Below are positions 19,325 to 30,075 of a stretch of 52,217 nt of DNA, piece by piece (the first letter of the stretch is position 1; the number at the start of each line of letters is the position of its first letter). Source of the stretch: Fragilaria radians. Its lineage: Eukaryota > Bacillariophyta > Fragilariophyceae > Fragilariales > Fragilariaceae. The position numbers and the translations under genes were made by a program. The stretch spans positions 182,109 through 234,325 of the forward strand of contig CAAAJI010000056.1 of assembly GCA_900642245.1 (NCBI GenBank). The letters run 5' to 3'. Under the pieces are notes generated by a model that did no database searches, was not told the DNA's origin, and saw only the letters and a program-made list of their open reading frames with translations.

Positions 19325-21187
19325 ATGGATAATAATGGCGGATATCAAGATGATGAAATCCAGACTACTCATCATCGGACAAGACCAAGACGTGCTAAGT
19401 CTGTCGATGGAGTTGATGAGGATGATAACGTAAATCTGATTCCATCTCGTGCTAGGAATAGTATTCGCCGTACAATAAGTGTGACTGAAGCAACGTTGTC
19501 TGGACGTCGAGCGTCTGCGCGTCGTACCGAAAAAGGGAAAAGTCTCTCTGCCGTAGCATTGCATTCATCTTTCTGTGATGATTCTCAAATCTCGATCAAT
19601 CCCTATGAAGCCTATTATTGTGATGAAACAATGGGTGATAAAGGCAACAATAGTTCCATTAGCAGGGTGAATAATAATAATCCTAGTGGTAAAAAGAAGA
19701 AGAAAAAGAGACAGGACTCGAAAACGAATATACTCTTTACGGCTGAGGATGGAAATAATCTAGAAAAATCCAAGACTCAGGAATTAGATTTCTTTCACTC
19801 ACCCAACAATGTTGAATCGGATAGTCTTCTACATCATCAAAACAGCAAAATTCGCGATGATCAGATGGATTCAAATCAAAATCAAACGAATCGACTATCC
19901 ATTTCTTCATCACAAAGTCCAAAACGAGAAAGACAAAATTCTTTTCAGCATCGTAGTCCTATTGCTAGGACTTCTGACCCTAGAAGAAATACCAGTCATC
20001 GTTCAAAGAGTCCAACACCTCTATCCTTGGACATACAAGGCATGATAGAGCGTCCTACAACGCGACGTCGTTCTCAAAGTCAAAGAAAGATTGAATCACA
20101 TTCACGAAATCATCGATCCAAGAGTCAAAAGCGTACAGAAGATCAACCAACTGATCCACATTCTTCGTCTTTGAAGATTGTCCTATCGATGGAATCATCA
20201 GACACAGATCCTTCTCAACTACGAAATCGTACAGTTCGTCGTTCCTCGAAAACTACAAGAGCTCATGCCTCAAAAAGTCCAAGCCGTACAATTCATTCTC
20301 AGCGAGATGGTAATGTCTCCCCCAAGGATCGAGTATCATCCAGAAAGTCGAAAAGTCCCGTGCCACCGGATGCAAATCTATCTCGTGTTTCTCGGAGTTC
20401 AACCATTGTCGAGACTAAACATTTCACGTCCAAGAATACCAGCTCTCAAAAGGAGGATGCCACTTCTACGAATCGAACTCGTAATTCTCCACCATCTAAG
20501 AAGGACGGAACTGCCAACGTTCAATCCTATCTTGATCTTGTGGACTCAATTCCAAAAAATCAGCGATCCAAGAGCTCCAGATTGATAAACGAATCGTCTC
20601 TCCTAAACAAGAACGATTTTACGACAGTCAATACCAATCATCGCTCCAAAAGTACAGTTCGACGGCGCAGTGAGAGCCGCGTTGTCGAGACCACAAATAA
20701 GGAAATATACAAAACTCATCACCGTTCCAAAAGCTCCAATCGGCAGCTACTACTTCCCATTGATTCCGTTGATTCATACAAGGGCAGCATGCAAGAGCGA
20801 CCTAAAATTACAAATTCGAATATTCGAGAACCAAAACTTATCAGAAGGAAATCTTCCAAGGAACGTATCAAAGATATGGACTCCAGCAAGACTATCATAC
20901 CATCCAATGAAAAAGAGGAAAATCACAGCAAAAGCATGCGACATGTTGATGATGATGAATGGAATCGAAATTTAATTGCTGCATCTGTTCTTTATTCCAA
21001 CTCTACAACAATTCCAAAGTCTCAGGCGCAAATTGAATTCATCCAAACGGACCTTTTAGAACTCACGGAGGTGATGCACCACCAATCGTTGATATTGGAT
21101 GATTGTACTTCACTTGCCACGGAAAAATGGAACAATTGTCAATCCAACACCACAAATACAGGTCCCTCCGCAACTTCCTCCACATGA
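19325..21187 (+). CDS. Basic disordered protein with R-S-K-S repeat motifs
   Basis: 620 residues from ATG 19325. An in-frame GTG three codons earlier is not a plausible eukaryotic start. The protein is rich in Arg, Ser, Lys, Asn and Thr with almost no hydrophobic core. A short motif recurs through it: HRSKSPTPLSLD, NHRSKSQKR, SRKSKSPVPP, NQRSKSSRL, NHRSKSTVRRRSESR, HHRSKSSNRQ. RxxS fits basophilic (AGC/CaMK-type) kinase sites. A lysine run (GKKKKKKRQD) near residue 120 could be a nuclear signal. The last about 60 residues (QIEFIQTDLLELTEVMHHQS, then LILDDCTSLATEKWN) look helical and are the only ordered-looking part. No family recognised; possibly a phosphorylated scaffold or nucleic-acid-binding protein. 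It has no close neighbour on its strand. Confidence 0.7.
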   Translation: MDNNGGYQDDEIQTTHHRTRPRRAKSVDGVDEDDNVNLIPSRARNSIRRTISVTEATLSGRRASARRTEKGKSLSAVALHSSFCDDSQISINPYEAYYCDETMGDKGNNSSISRVNNNNPSGKKKKKKRQDSKTNILFTAEDGNNLEKSKTQELDFFHSPNNVESDSLLHHQNSKIRDDQMDSNQNQTNRLSISSSQSPKRERQNSFQHRSPIARTSDPRRNTSHRSKSPTPLSLDIQGMIERPTTRRRSQSQRKIESHSRNHRSKSQKRTEDQPTDPHSSSLKIVLSMESSDTDPSQLRNRTVRRSSKTTRAHASKSPSRTIHSQRDGNVSPKDRVSSRKSKSPVPPDANLSRVSRSSTIVETKHFTSKNTSSQKEDATSTNRTRNSPPSKKDGTANVQSYLDLVDSIPKNQRSKSSRLINESSLLNKNDFTTVNTNHRSKSTVRRRSESRVVETTNKEIYKTHHRSKSSNRQLLLPIDSVDSYKGSMQERPKITNSNIREPKLIRRKSSKERIKDMDSSKTIIPSNEKEENHSKSMRHVDDDEWNRNLIAASVLYSNSTTIPKSQAQIEFIQTDLLELTEVMHHQSLILDDCTSLATEKWNNCQSNTTNTGPSATSST

Positions 21188-21299
21188 TGATTACTTTAAA
21201 CAAACAAAACTGTTTGTCCTGTTGAATCCTACAAAACATAAAATAGGCTCATCAGTAAATCAATAATACCATTAAGATTTTGATGATATTGCATTACGC

Positions 21300-23945
21300 G
21301 GATTTAGTCAAATATCCTACTGTAGTTGGATGTTATATGTTTGATTCAGAAATGACAACAAATTTTTTTCTTGCTTGTCATTTTTCTAGAGCCAAAACAC
21401 CAGATGTGCAACCAAGCTTTACGAAAACGAGATAAAACATGCAACAGAACTTTGTTGGGGAAAAAAAAATTTTGGGGATATGCATACAAAAGAATAATCA
21501 TCAAACATTTGTAGCATAGATACAACCACAACCACAAAGCTATGCCACCAATAAATGCTGTTTTACCCATATTCCAAGTCTCTTTAGCAACATGAGCATT
21601 CAACATTACTGCCAACATCAAGGTACATCTCTAGCTTGCATAGATTTTCAGGAATGGTCCCAATTACAGAATTGTTCAAAATATAAAGACTCTCCAAATT
21701 TGTAAGGGCATAGATTTCACTTGGAATGGATCCAGAAAGCAAATTGCCATGAAGATACAACTCCCTAAGTTCTGTACAATGACCTATTTCAGGTGGAATG
21801 GTTCCTTGAAGATCATACATATAAGACAGATCCAATATTTCAAGTCTTGTGCACTGACCAATTTCACTTGGAATGATCCCATAAAGAGAATTTTCAAAAA
21901 GATACAGCTCTCTAAGTTCAGTACAGAGGCCTATTTCAGATGGAATGGTTCCCAGAAGACCATAAGAATAAGAAAGTTCTAGAACTTTCATTCTTGTGCA
22001 ATTACCAATTTCACTTGGCATTGATCCATGAAGAGTATTGCCACCAAGATACAATTCTGCAAGTTCAGTACATTGACCTATTTCACTTGGAATAGATCCA
22101 TAGATATCATGATTCTGAAAAACATCCAACACTTGAAGTCCCACACACAGACCAATTTCACTTGGAATGTCTCCTTCAAACATATTTTTACGAAGATTCA
22201 ACATTGTAAGTTCTGTACACTGACCAATCTCACTTGGAATTATGCCTTCTATGACATTAGAATCCAAATCCAATACTTTTATAGCACTAAGTAATGCAAT
22301 ATTGTTCGGAAGTATTCCTCTCAAATTATTGTTTTTGAGAGAAAGCATCTGCAGAGTTGTGTCCACACATAAATCTTGGCTGCTGCTTTGGTACCAGGTG
22401 CACTCATCATCATCTGTTAGCCAGCCTTTACTTTGATGCCATGTCTTTCCCTCTGTTGAGAAGTAGAATACAGCCATAGCAAAGCGTTGAACTTGGCGAT
22501 GTAAAGGGTATTCATTGAAATTCGAATTTTTCAATAGCCACATAAGAGCCAATGATGGTACGGATCCAGAAGTCTTCAGCTCTTGACGGGATGAATTAGT
22601 CAGAAGTGGTATTAGGTGTTCTAAGAAAGCATCTGAGGCCGAATCAAAATTTGGGGACCTCCTTGTCAACATGATGACAAGGATGATAATAATGACCACC
22701 AACAGGAGTGACGAAACAACGAAAATGAGCCTTTGTTTCCTAAAAGGCTTGCTGGTTGGACTTTCTACAACAACCGCATTCACATTGTCAAGTCCTTGTG
22801 TACTTGTGATTATCAATGATGTTGTCATGCTTTGAATTCTTTGTGCCATGGAAAAAACTCGAACAGACAAACTCGGTTCCTCCACATCACTTGTTCCTCC
22901 GCCTATACCAGCAATAGCGAAGGCTCCCACTCGTGTATCGGCTTTCAAGCGTACCTTTGTATCGTTGGATTCATGACTAACGACACTGCTTTCATCCTTC
23001 CAGTTGTCTTGAATCTGAATAGGAACGGAATGCTTTTCCTTTTGTTTAGATGTTAGGAAATGTACTCTCTTTGTTGATATAGATACTTGATTATCTCGAG
23101 CGGTTGTCTTTTCTTTCTTCCGCATCGTATGCTAGCGTAGCGGCCTTTGCCGGAACGGGCGCCACGCCGGTTTTATGGTCTGGAAATTTAACAGTCCAGT
23201 AGAATAAAATTGGGAAGCGCGATTACATGACTACCGGTAGATTTATCATTGGGTTCTCATTTTCGCCGTTGTTTGGATGGATAGTGTTTACTTGAATTTC
23301 TTTTGTTTTGATTCTAGGACAAAAACACACATGCCGAGTCGGCTCGTCCCGTAAATAGTATTTACCGCACAATATTTGCTTCCAGTGTCAAGGTATCCGT
23401 ATTTGTTATGCCTTGATGTCCTTTGACGTGTTAAAACTCAATTTGCTTTGGGATCAGATTATGGCACCTTAGGAGTAAGACATAATCATTCCGTGACATT
23501 TTGGGTTGATCTGTTTTGTGGAATTGAGCCTTTGGAATACAGCCCGATAGTTACATTAGACAGTGAAGTCTGTTTCTAATTCAAAGTTTTAAGTTTCCAG
23601 TAATGCAATAACACATTGTGACTACTTATATCCTTTAATTGTTACAGTAGCAAATGAAATGGTTAAGCAATTTACTTGCTTACAGTCACCTTTTGTTCAA
23701 GTCCTGGTTATGATAGATATTTGTATTAACTGACATCTAGTTTTACATTAAATGTATCCTTCAGTTGATGCAGGCAATGATTTGATATAAAAGAGCATTG
23801 GGTATTAAGTCCTCGCCATGTTTGAGAAGGAAAGAAATATAGTAGAATATCTTTAGCATCTTAACGGTTGAAAAGATGCCTTGGAATGGCAAATAAAGCA
23901 AGTGGAAGATTGCCAGGAAAACATAAGCTTTGCTCTAGAAATCTA
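21300..23945. repeat. Segmental duplication copy 1 (LRR-A1 with both flanks)
   Basis: Matches 29695-32095 in direct orientation, about 8.4 kb away. Homology covers the 3' flank (TAGTCAAATATCCTAC at 21306 and 29701), the LRR gene, 45 bases upstream, and then 23640-23945 against 31780-32095. Between the last two blocks copy 1 has about 465 bases (23170-23635) where copy 2 has about 130. Confidence 0.9.
21584..23125 (-). CDS. Membrane-anchored LRR protein A1, no kinase
   Basis: 513 residues from ATG 23125, single exon. A basic, probably cytosolic N-terminus (MRKKEKTTARDNQVSISTKR); a small conserved patch VGAFAIAGIGGG near 67-77; one membrane helix at about 133-153 (LIFVVSSLLLVVIIIILVIM). A conserved juxtamembrane region follows, then an LRR N-cap-like segment (STEGKTWHQSKGWLTDDDEC) and about ten plant-type repeats of 24-25 residues with consensus GxIPSEIGQCTELxxLxL from about 257 to 497. 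The chain ends exactly at ECSCC. The architecture predicts LRRs outside the plasma membrane and a short cytosolic tail: a receptor-like or adhesion protein without a kinase. Same strand as A2 at 30076-31617, its close paralogue. Ligand unknown. Confidence 0.9.
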   Translation of the reverse strand: MRKKEKTTARDNQVSISTKRVHFLTSKQKEKHSVPIQIQDNWKDESSVVSHESNDTKVRLKADTRVGAFAIAGIGGGTSDVEEPSLSVRVFSMAQRIQSMTTSLIITSTQGLDNVNAVVVESPTSKPFRKQRLIFVVSSLLLVVIIIILVIMLTRRSPNFDSASDAFLEHLIPLLTNSSRQELKTSGSVPSLALMWLLKNSNFNEYPLHRQVQRFAMAVFYFSTEGKTWHQSKGWLTDDDECTWYQSSSQDLCVDTTLQMLSLKNNNLRGILPNNIALLSAIKVLDLDSNVIEGIIPSEIGQCTELTMLNLRKNMFEGDIPSEIGLCVGLQVLDVFQNHDIYGSIPSEIGQCTELAELYLGGNTLHGSMPSEIGNCTRMKVLELSYSYGLLGTIPSEIGLCTELRELYLFENSLYGIIPSEIGQCTRLEILDLSYMYDLQGTIPPEIGHCTELRELYLHGNLLSGSIPSEIYALTNLESLYILNNSVIGTIPENLCKLEMYLDVGSNVECSCC

Positions 23946-24039
23946 ATTTATTAGTCTCACAATTCACACAAAATAATATTTTGCAGAATAAACGGAAATT
24001 GGAGGTAATTGATGCCTAAGCAGGCACTGAATAAAACGT
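23126..24039. other. LRR-A1 upstream region
   Basis: First about 45 bases (GTATGCTAGCGTAGCGGCC...) are nearly identical to the A2 promoter side. About 23220-23635 is unique to this copy, so it is either an insertion here or a deletion in A2. No gene found. Confidence 0.5.
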
Positions 24040-24205
24040 ATAGAAAGGTGCAACCAAACACTGAAAATGGATGACTACTAAAGTTTGAGGAATTCAATGA
24101 TATTCTTGATTCCTTTTGGGATTTGGATTCCAAACTTGTACCTGCTACTTCTAGGGCTTGTTGAAACCTTTTGTTCCCTTGCAATATCTACTGCTTTCCT
24201 TGACT
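24040..24205 (-). pseudogene. Copia Pol fragment (integrase-RT linker)
   Basis: The minus strand reads GNKRFQQALEVAGTSLESKS with a frame that then drifts. The matching inverted copy at 32870-33060 preserves the in-frame version, YKLGIQIPKGIKNIIEFLK, which resembles the linker of diatom Copia Pol just before RT. About 85-90% alike over 160 bases by eye. Confidence 0.55.
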
Positions 24206-24552
24206 TGCACAATACTTAGAATTTGTCAAAACCTTGTGATGAGCTTTAAATTCCAAAATTTCTAAATGCAAATCATCGTTTTTAAAATCTCAATGACCGT
24301 GAGATTGAACCGTATCATACAGAAACACATTCTTTGCAACGAGACTTAGATCTACTGTCAATATTCTGATCTTAGTGATCTGCCTTAGATCTGGTCCTTG
24401 CTGTCACGTCATCATTTAGCTTTCTGGACTTGAACGTTTGGGTGACTGTTTTTAAAAGCGGAGCTTCGCTTTTTATCTAGTAAGTTGAGTGAGCCACCAT
24501 GTACATTTGACTAAGGCAATACTTGATTGTGCTGATGTTTAACATCTGATGC
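24206..24552. other. Spacer between Copia Pol fragment and LTR
   Basis: No gene. Holds a 7-bp perfect hairpin, AAAAGCG-6-CGCTTTT, around 24455-24474. The inverted counterpart of this block (32794-32870) has only about 75 bases here. Confidence 0.4.
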
Positions 24553-25076
24553 TGACATGACATCGCTTCTTGTAACACTGTGATCAAATTATTTTTCATT
24601 TTTTCAATGCTAATGCATCTCCTGTATTATCTGCATATCCCACAAAGTATATAGACCTTTCTGTGGTCTCTGGAATGTTTGAGACTGGGTCAACAGGGAG
24701 GGAAATATCTGGTGCATCCCCTCCTTCCCTCTCCTTGAGACCTGTTCTGGTATTTTCTAGTTATATTGGAAATATTCCTTATGTTCAGTTTAGTTTTAGT
24801 TATATATTTGTTTAGGGTCACCAAGTTGGGATACTGAAAATTATCTTGAGGCCAATCAATTCAAAGATACGGTGAATCCTTTAGTTAAATCTAGATTTAG
24901 GAAGTACAACTTTAAGTGGAATCTCTTTTCAAGCTTCTTCTTCATCTTTGTACTCTTTTCAACTTTATGGACAATATTTTAACACGCTTAAACGTGGGTA
25001 CCTAGTAAGCATCTACTTGAGACTACGTTGTTTCATGATAATCCTTGTTTTGTTGTCACTCTTTTTTAGGTCGAAA
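24553..25076 (+). repeat. Copia-type LTR plus leader, family 1, copy 1
   Basis: Starts TGACATGACATCGC at 24553 and runs to the Gag ATG at 25077. It is matched along its whole length by 32274-32793 in reverse orientation and in part by 38985-39165 (reverse). Its last part resembles 35760-35886 (shared TTAAACGTGGGTACCT). The 3' LTR boundary and primer-binding site could not be fixed by eye; the TTAAACGTGGGTACC block is the candidate region. A pyrimidine tract then AGG precedes the Gag ATG. Confidence 0.65.
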
Positions 25077-25730
25077 ATGAATGATTTAAATACGATAAAA
25101 GTAATACCCTTCTGCGGAAAGGCTGATGAGTGGCCCATTGGAGTGAAAAGTTTCTTTCTAAAGCCATAAGATGGGTTTCAAGGAGTTGATGTTAAGAAAG
25201 TTGTCCATCCCAAGGTCTGATGAAGAATTTGATCGAGTTGAATGAGACTCATAACTTCAATAGATGTGAAAACAATTAGTGGTAAAATTGCATTTAATAT
25301 AGTTAAAGGCTGCAAGACCAAGGATCATCAAGATGGCAATGCAGCTAGTGCTTGGGAGAGGCTCAAGAACAAATATGAGCCTGTTTCTGCTCCTACCTTG
25401 GTGAAGTTGGAGAAGTAGCTTAGAGAACTCTCATGGAAGAAAGGTCAAGATCCAGAGACTTGGATCTCACAATTAGAGGACCTTCCTGCTACGCTTGAAA
25501 CTACGGAATCAAGCATTTCGGAGAATCAATTTATGATTCACATTTTAAACAACCTTACTTTGGATTCTGAGCTACAGCTAGGATGATGGAAAGAAGAGTT
25601 GGTGATGTGGAAAGCCCCCTAACTGTTAAAGAAAATTGGAGTAGAATTAAGTCTAAGTTTTGAAAGATTGAATTCAAAGTCAATAAAGAAAGGTGAAGGT
25701 GAAATTTTAGAGGAATAAGCTCTTTTCAGT
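25077..25730 (+). pseudogene. Copia Gag remnant, copy 1
   Basis: Begins MNDLNTIKVIPFCGKADEWP, nearly the same as the Gag starts at 35887 (plus) and 32273 (minus). Later parts in changing frames read IAFNIVKGCKT, ASAWERLKNKYEPVSAPTLV, EDLPATLETTESSISENQFM and ILNNLTLDSELQLG, all typical of the Copia Gag (UBN2-like) domain. Several stops and frameshifts are present. Confidence 0.8.
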
Positions 25731-26700
25731 AGGTAGTATAAAGAAAGACACACGCGTGTTGTATGTTGCATTATTGAGCGCATGTCAAGGTAGTGTAAGA
25801 CACAGGATCTTAATGGAAAACAGGATTAAACAAGATGGCATCCGATCAAGGTATCAGTTTGTTTAACAATACGAAACGGATAGTAACTGAAATCTTAGGA
25901 TCAAGAAACTTGAAAATGTCATCACTCCCGTTTTCCCCAGGCTTTATAGGGAAGGTTTGTTGAATCAGATCCAAGACTTTGAAGATGCCATTACAGAACT
26001 TGTTTTGCTTGGAAAGAAAACATGGGATGGTGACACTACTAAGGATCATTAATTTGTTCAGAATGCTTAGAAACATGCAACTTTCTTAGATCACTTCCAT
26101 TATGATCAGTAGAATAAGGAAAAGGCTACAAGGCAAGGCAACAACACAAGCCAAGCACCTAATACTAATAAGAAAGATAAAGTCAAGCAAGTCTGCAGAT
26201 CCAAGTGTCCACTTATTCACATGAACAATTGGAAGTTCTACAATCTTTCACGACTGCTACGGTATGTAAATTGGCATAGTTACCTCCTGAGATCTGAATG
26301 ACTCTTATATTAGAAGAAACGATTGCTACTGGATGAACGAAATCATCAGCGACAAGAAGATATTAAGTTGAAAAGTCATCCAATGCAAACAGTAAACATA
26401 CCACCAAGTCTTTTGGAAAAGAAAACAATAATTCAAGCTCTGATTCTAACATGCCCAACCAATACGCAAAGCTCAAAAATTTAGAATAAGGAGAGGATGA
26501 AATCCAAGATCAGACAATCAAGATTTCTAGTCTTTTTGATGTATTCCTTGAAGCTGCAATCAAAAGTTCTAACCTATATGGAGAACAAGATACTGATGGT
26601 GACTATTTTATTGCATGACCAAAATTCACTAGTATGGGTTAGCTTAGTTTTGTGAAGTGATTAGCAACTAAGTGTATTATTTGTGAGAACTGTGAAGAGA
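25731..26700 (+). pseudogene. Degenerate retroelement-derived stretch
   Basis: No long frame. Short plus-strand stretches such as LYREGLLNQIQDFEDAITE around 25955-26010 and FVQNA, HATFLDHFHYD downstream look like worn polyprotein sequence following Gag, but I cannot place them in a named domain. Confidence 0.35.
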
Positions 26701-26729
26701 GGACAAACAGTTTAGCATTAGAATTAATT

Positions 26730-28537
26730 AATGTTTTGCATTTGGAATTTTGAACGGCTGCAAGACTAGAGATTTTGCAGATGGAACGGTAAACCTAGCC
26801 TGGGAGAAGCTCAAGAAGAAGTTGGGCCCAGTATCTGCACCTCCATTTGTGAAAACAGAGAGAATGTTCAAGGGAGAGCAAGTCGGACTTGGAAAGAATG
26901 AAGACCCGGAAATGCGTATTAATATTTTGGAAGATCTACAAGTAAAGTTGGAAGTTGTGGGCTCAAATATGACTGATGAGCAGTTTCTCATTCAAGTTCT
27001 GAACAGTTTAACTAGTGACTACACGCTGCAAATGACGCATATGGAGAAGTATACCGTTGACAATGAGAATCCACTATCCTTTGATGAGTTCAAGGAAGAC
27101 CTTAACCTGAGATATGAAAGGATTTCATCAAAGTCTTAATCTATAAAGCATTATGGCTTTGGTGAGGAGAAGGCGCTGTTTGCAGGTCCAAGATTGTCAG
27201 AGAAGAGAAAAATGAAGTCATCTGCAATGATGAGACCTACAGCCCCGTAGTAACATGGCAATTGGTGCCCATCTTCTTAATTTTAGGAACCCTAAAAGGA
27301 TGGAAAACCAGACAGTTAGACTTTGTTATGGCTTACACAAAAGCCAACATAAACAAAGTTACCTACATGGAATTCCCAGAAGGCGTCCATTTCAACAACC
27401 TTATAAGGAGCCAACGCTGCCTCAAAATTATCAAAAACATCTATGGCAGAAAAGAGTCAGGAAGAACTTGGTTCACATTACTCAGAAAGCAATTCACAAC
27501 CAAACTAGTTTATACGCAATCGGAATATGATGAATGTGTCTTCAATAAAGAAAACATTGTATTCCTGGTATACACTGACAATGGAATCCTCCTGGACCCC
27601 CTAACAACCATTTTAGATCACAAAATGAAGGAGATATCCACCCTTTTCAAAGACAAAGACCAGGGAATGATCCAAGACTACCTGGGAATCAAAGTGGGCA
27701 CAATAAGGAAGGTCAAATTGCATTACTCAACCCCACCTTATTGGCAGTATACTGATCAACTTAAGTCTCATTGATGAAACAGGCATGCCAAATGTAAACA
27801 CAACAACTTGACAGTTACCCTCACTTGTAACAATGCAGATTAGCCCTGATAGCAATGGTCCACCATTGGCATACAACTGGCACTATTAATTGGTGCTTGG
27901 AAAGCTAAACTTCTTGGAAAAATTGACTTGCCCTGGCATAACCTTCGTCGTTCACCAACTAGCAGGTTCTCCACCTATCAGAGGCGTAGTCATGGCCAAG
28001 CTATGAACCAATTAGGCTGCTACCTCCTTGGTACCAGAGAAAAAGGGATTGTCATGACACCATCACATCCGCCAACTCTCACCTTCTACGTCAATGCTGA
28101 CTTCTGCAGAAGCTGGAACGAACACATAGCAGATCAAGATCCAGACACCGCCCGATCCATGAGTGGATTACTTGTTTTCTTTGCAAACTCTCCACTCTTC
28201 TGGTAATCCATACTGCAAGGTACCATATTGCTGTTGACAGCTGAAAGCAAATTAGTTGCCCTATCAGAAGCCAGACAATTTGTTAAATTGATCACTTGTC
28301 TGCTCAAGGAAATCAAAGCAAGAGGCGTCGCATTGTAATTGACACCCAACTTTTCTTGTGAAAACAAAAGGCATGTAAATGTGATGTATCACCATTTTTG
28401 TACTGAGGTGGCAAATAATCATGTCAAAATTCGACCAATTGAAAAAAAGAACAACTAGCAGACATCCTTACAAAACTACAGGAAGCTTCTCTTTTCATTA
28501 AACATCAAAGTCATATTCTTAATGTTAACTAAAAGAA
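26730..28537 (+). mobile_element. Second Copia element: Gag joined directly to RT and RNase H
   Basis: Gag 26740-27139 (NLAWEKLKKKLGPVSAPPFV, EEQFL-like NMTDEQFLIQVLNSL). A short stop-rich bridge is followed by RT 27226-27774, starting DETYSPVVTWQLVPIFLILG and including RQLDFVMAYTKANINKVTY. RNase H 27928-28500 contains NADFCRSW, TARSMSGLLVF and the terminal H-V-K-I-R...LADILTK-like region. The whole integrase is missing. The RT active-site box reads YTDN instead of YVDD, so a catalytic aspartate is gone. Multiple frameshifts; inactive. Confidence 0.8.
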
Positions 28538-29100
28538 ATGTCATGTTGTCAGAATAATCACGTCCATGGTCACACCCAACCCTATGAAATATTGAAACAT
28601 GTTTACCACTAATATCAAGGGGTTTCTCCAAAGTTACATACAATTCAGCCATTTGATGTCGCGTGTCACATGCTCTCTCGGACTTCTTGGATCACACATA
28701 CGTAGGGTGTCAGCAGCGTGATCCTCAGGGTATCCTACGAACATGCAGATACGGCCCCGATTCTCAATCTTAGGGGTCATTTTACTCCTGAGTGTTACAT
28801 TTGATTGGCTGTTAATCCATTGAATTTCAACAATTTTTCATTCTTTCAATTCCTTTAAATAAAAATATTTGACTATGACATACCATGTTCATCATTGTAC
28901 TGACCAACTTGCTCTGCGGAGATTGAAAGTAGAAAAATTATGTTCTATTTTTAGAAAATTGTGAAAAAATATTCTTGTTTTATTAATCATAAAATAGTGG
29001 AGTCTTGATTGACTTATTTGTTGCTATTATAATATTCCTTTAGATGAGCCTATTATTTAGGATGAATTATTTTATCCAGATTATTCTGGTTAGTCAAAAT
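28538..29100 (+). repeat. Copia LTR, family 2 (3' end of the 26.7-kb element)
   Basis: Follows the end of Copia RNase H and an A/G-rich stretch (AACTAAAAGAAA) that could be the polypurine tract; starts TGTCATGTTGTCAG. Bases about 28913-29010 match 50965-51060 (GCAGAGATTGAAAGTAGAAA), where Gag sequence follows. Right boundary uncertain. Confidence 0.5.
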
Positions 29101-29209
29101 TTCTTTTGATTTTTTTAGAATGAAATATTCAAGTCATGTTACACTTCATGAAACACACAATAATAATACCTAAATTTTAGAGATCTTTGAATAGTATCAT
29201 CTAAAATTT

Positions 29210-29670
29210 GTAAATGAAAAACAATTGCCATTATTCTTTTCAGTTGTTGTTGTTTTAGATGTGCTAATATAGCTGATATCTTCATCATCTATAATTGCAT
29301 ATACAAGCTAGTAACAATGGACGTCTCCAAATGGTGGTACGAAATAACATCTTCGTGAATTAATGCTTTTCTACTTTAATTTGATGTGTTTTATTATAAT
29401 TAAAAAGAGTTATCTTCTAGTATCCTTTATATAGAACACAATTGTTAATGAAGTCTTTGGCTTCCTTGTTGTCAATATGTAAAATCATATAGCAATTTGA
29501 CTTTCAAATCAATTGAATCAAACCTCTTTTGACACATATCATTTCTTGAGCAAAACTTGTTGCAGCAGTTAGTTTGGCTTTGGTCATAGATAGCAATACA
29601 CTCTCCTGTATTTCACTTTTCTATTGTATCGGCAAACCATCCAAAAATAATGAATATTGATGTTCTTTAC
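29210..29670 (-). pseudogene. Copia RNase H fragment, antisense
   Basis: The minus strand reads GGFADTIEK, then ESVLLSMTKAKLTAATSFAQ, DNKEAKDFINNCVLYKG and ALIHEDVISYHHLETSIV in shifting frames. These are the W/G-F-A-D, EaEy-like, DN-K-A and T-K-H-I-like steps of Copia RNase H. Opposite strand to the element at 26.7 kb. Confidence 0.65.
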
Positions 29671-29838
29671 TTTACACTGAATTCTAAAGTACTATCAGTT
29701 AGTCAAATATCCTACAATAGTTGGATGTTATATATTTAATTCATAAGTCAAAATGATTATGAATTTTAATCTTGCTTGTCATGCTTCTTACACCAAAACA
29801 CAGAATGTGCAACCAAGCGTTATCAAAATGAGATAAAA

Positions 29839-29931
29839 TAATTTCCATTTAGTTTGAATTTAGTGTAAATCAAACCTAAATTGGTATAATTGTTAAATTT
29901 CCTAGCATATGACGTATCATAAAATCATTAA
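29839..29931. other. About 95-bp insertion with imperfect inverted repeat
   Basis: Present between GAGATAAAA and ATGCAACAGAACTTTG in this copy; those two strings are adjacent in copy 1 (about 21434). Contains TTTAGTTTGA...TCAAACCTAAA, an imperfect inverted repeat, so it could be a small non-autonomous element, although no clear terminal repeats or target duplication are visible. Confidence 0.45.
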
Positions 29932-30075
29932 TGCAACAGAACTTTGTGGACAAAAGATTAAAGTTTTCTGGGGGGTTGCATACAAAAGAATTATCATCAA
30001 ACAATTGGAACATAAAGATACAGCCGCAAAGCTTTGGTACCTATATATGCTATTTTACCCATATTCCAAGTGTCT

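Noticed and set aside
21749..22294. Plus-strand frames rich in FTWN/FRWN and KFCT repeats (also at 30241-30786 and 39339-40000)
   Set aside because: The periodic pattern is the antisense reading of the LRR repeats (CCAATTTCACTTGGAATG), not a separate repeat protein.
24455..24474. AAAAGCG hairpin as a bacterial-type terminator
   Set aside because: No gene ends here and the sequence is eukaryotic; kept only as a note.
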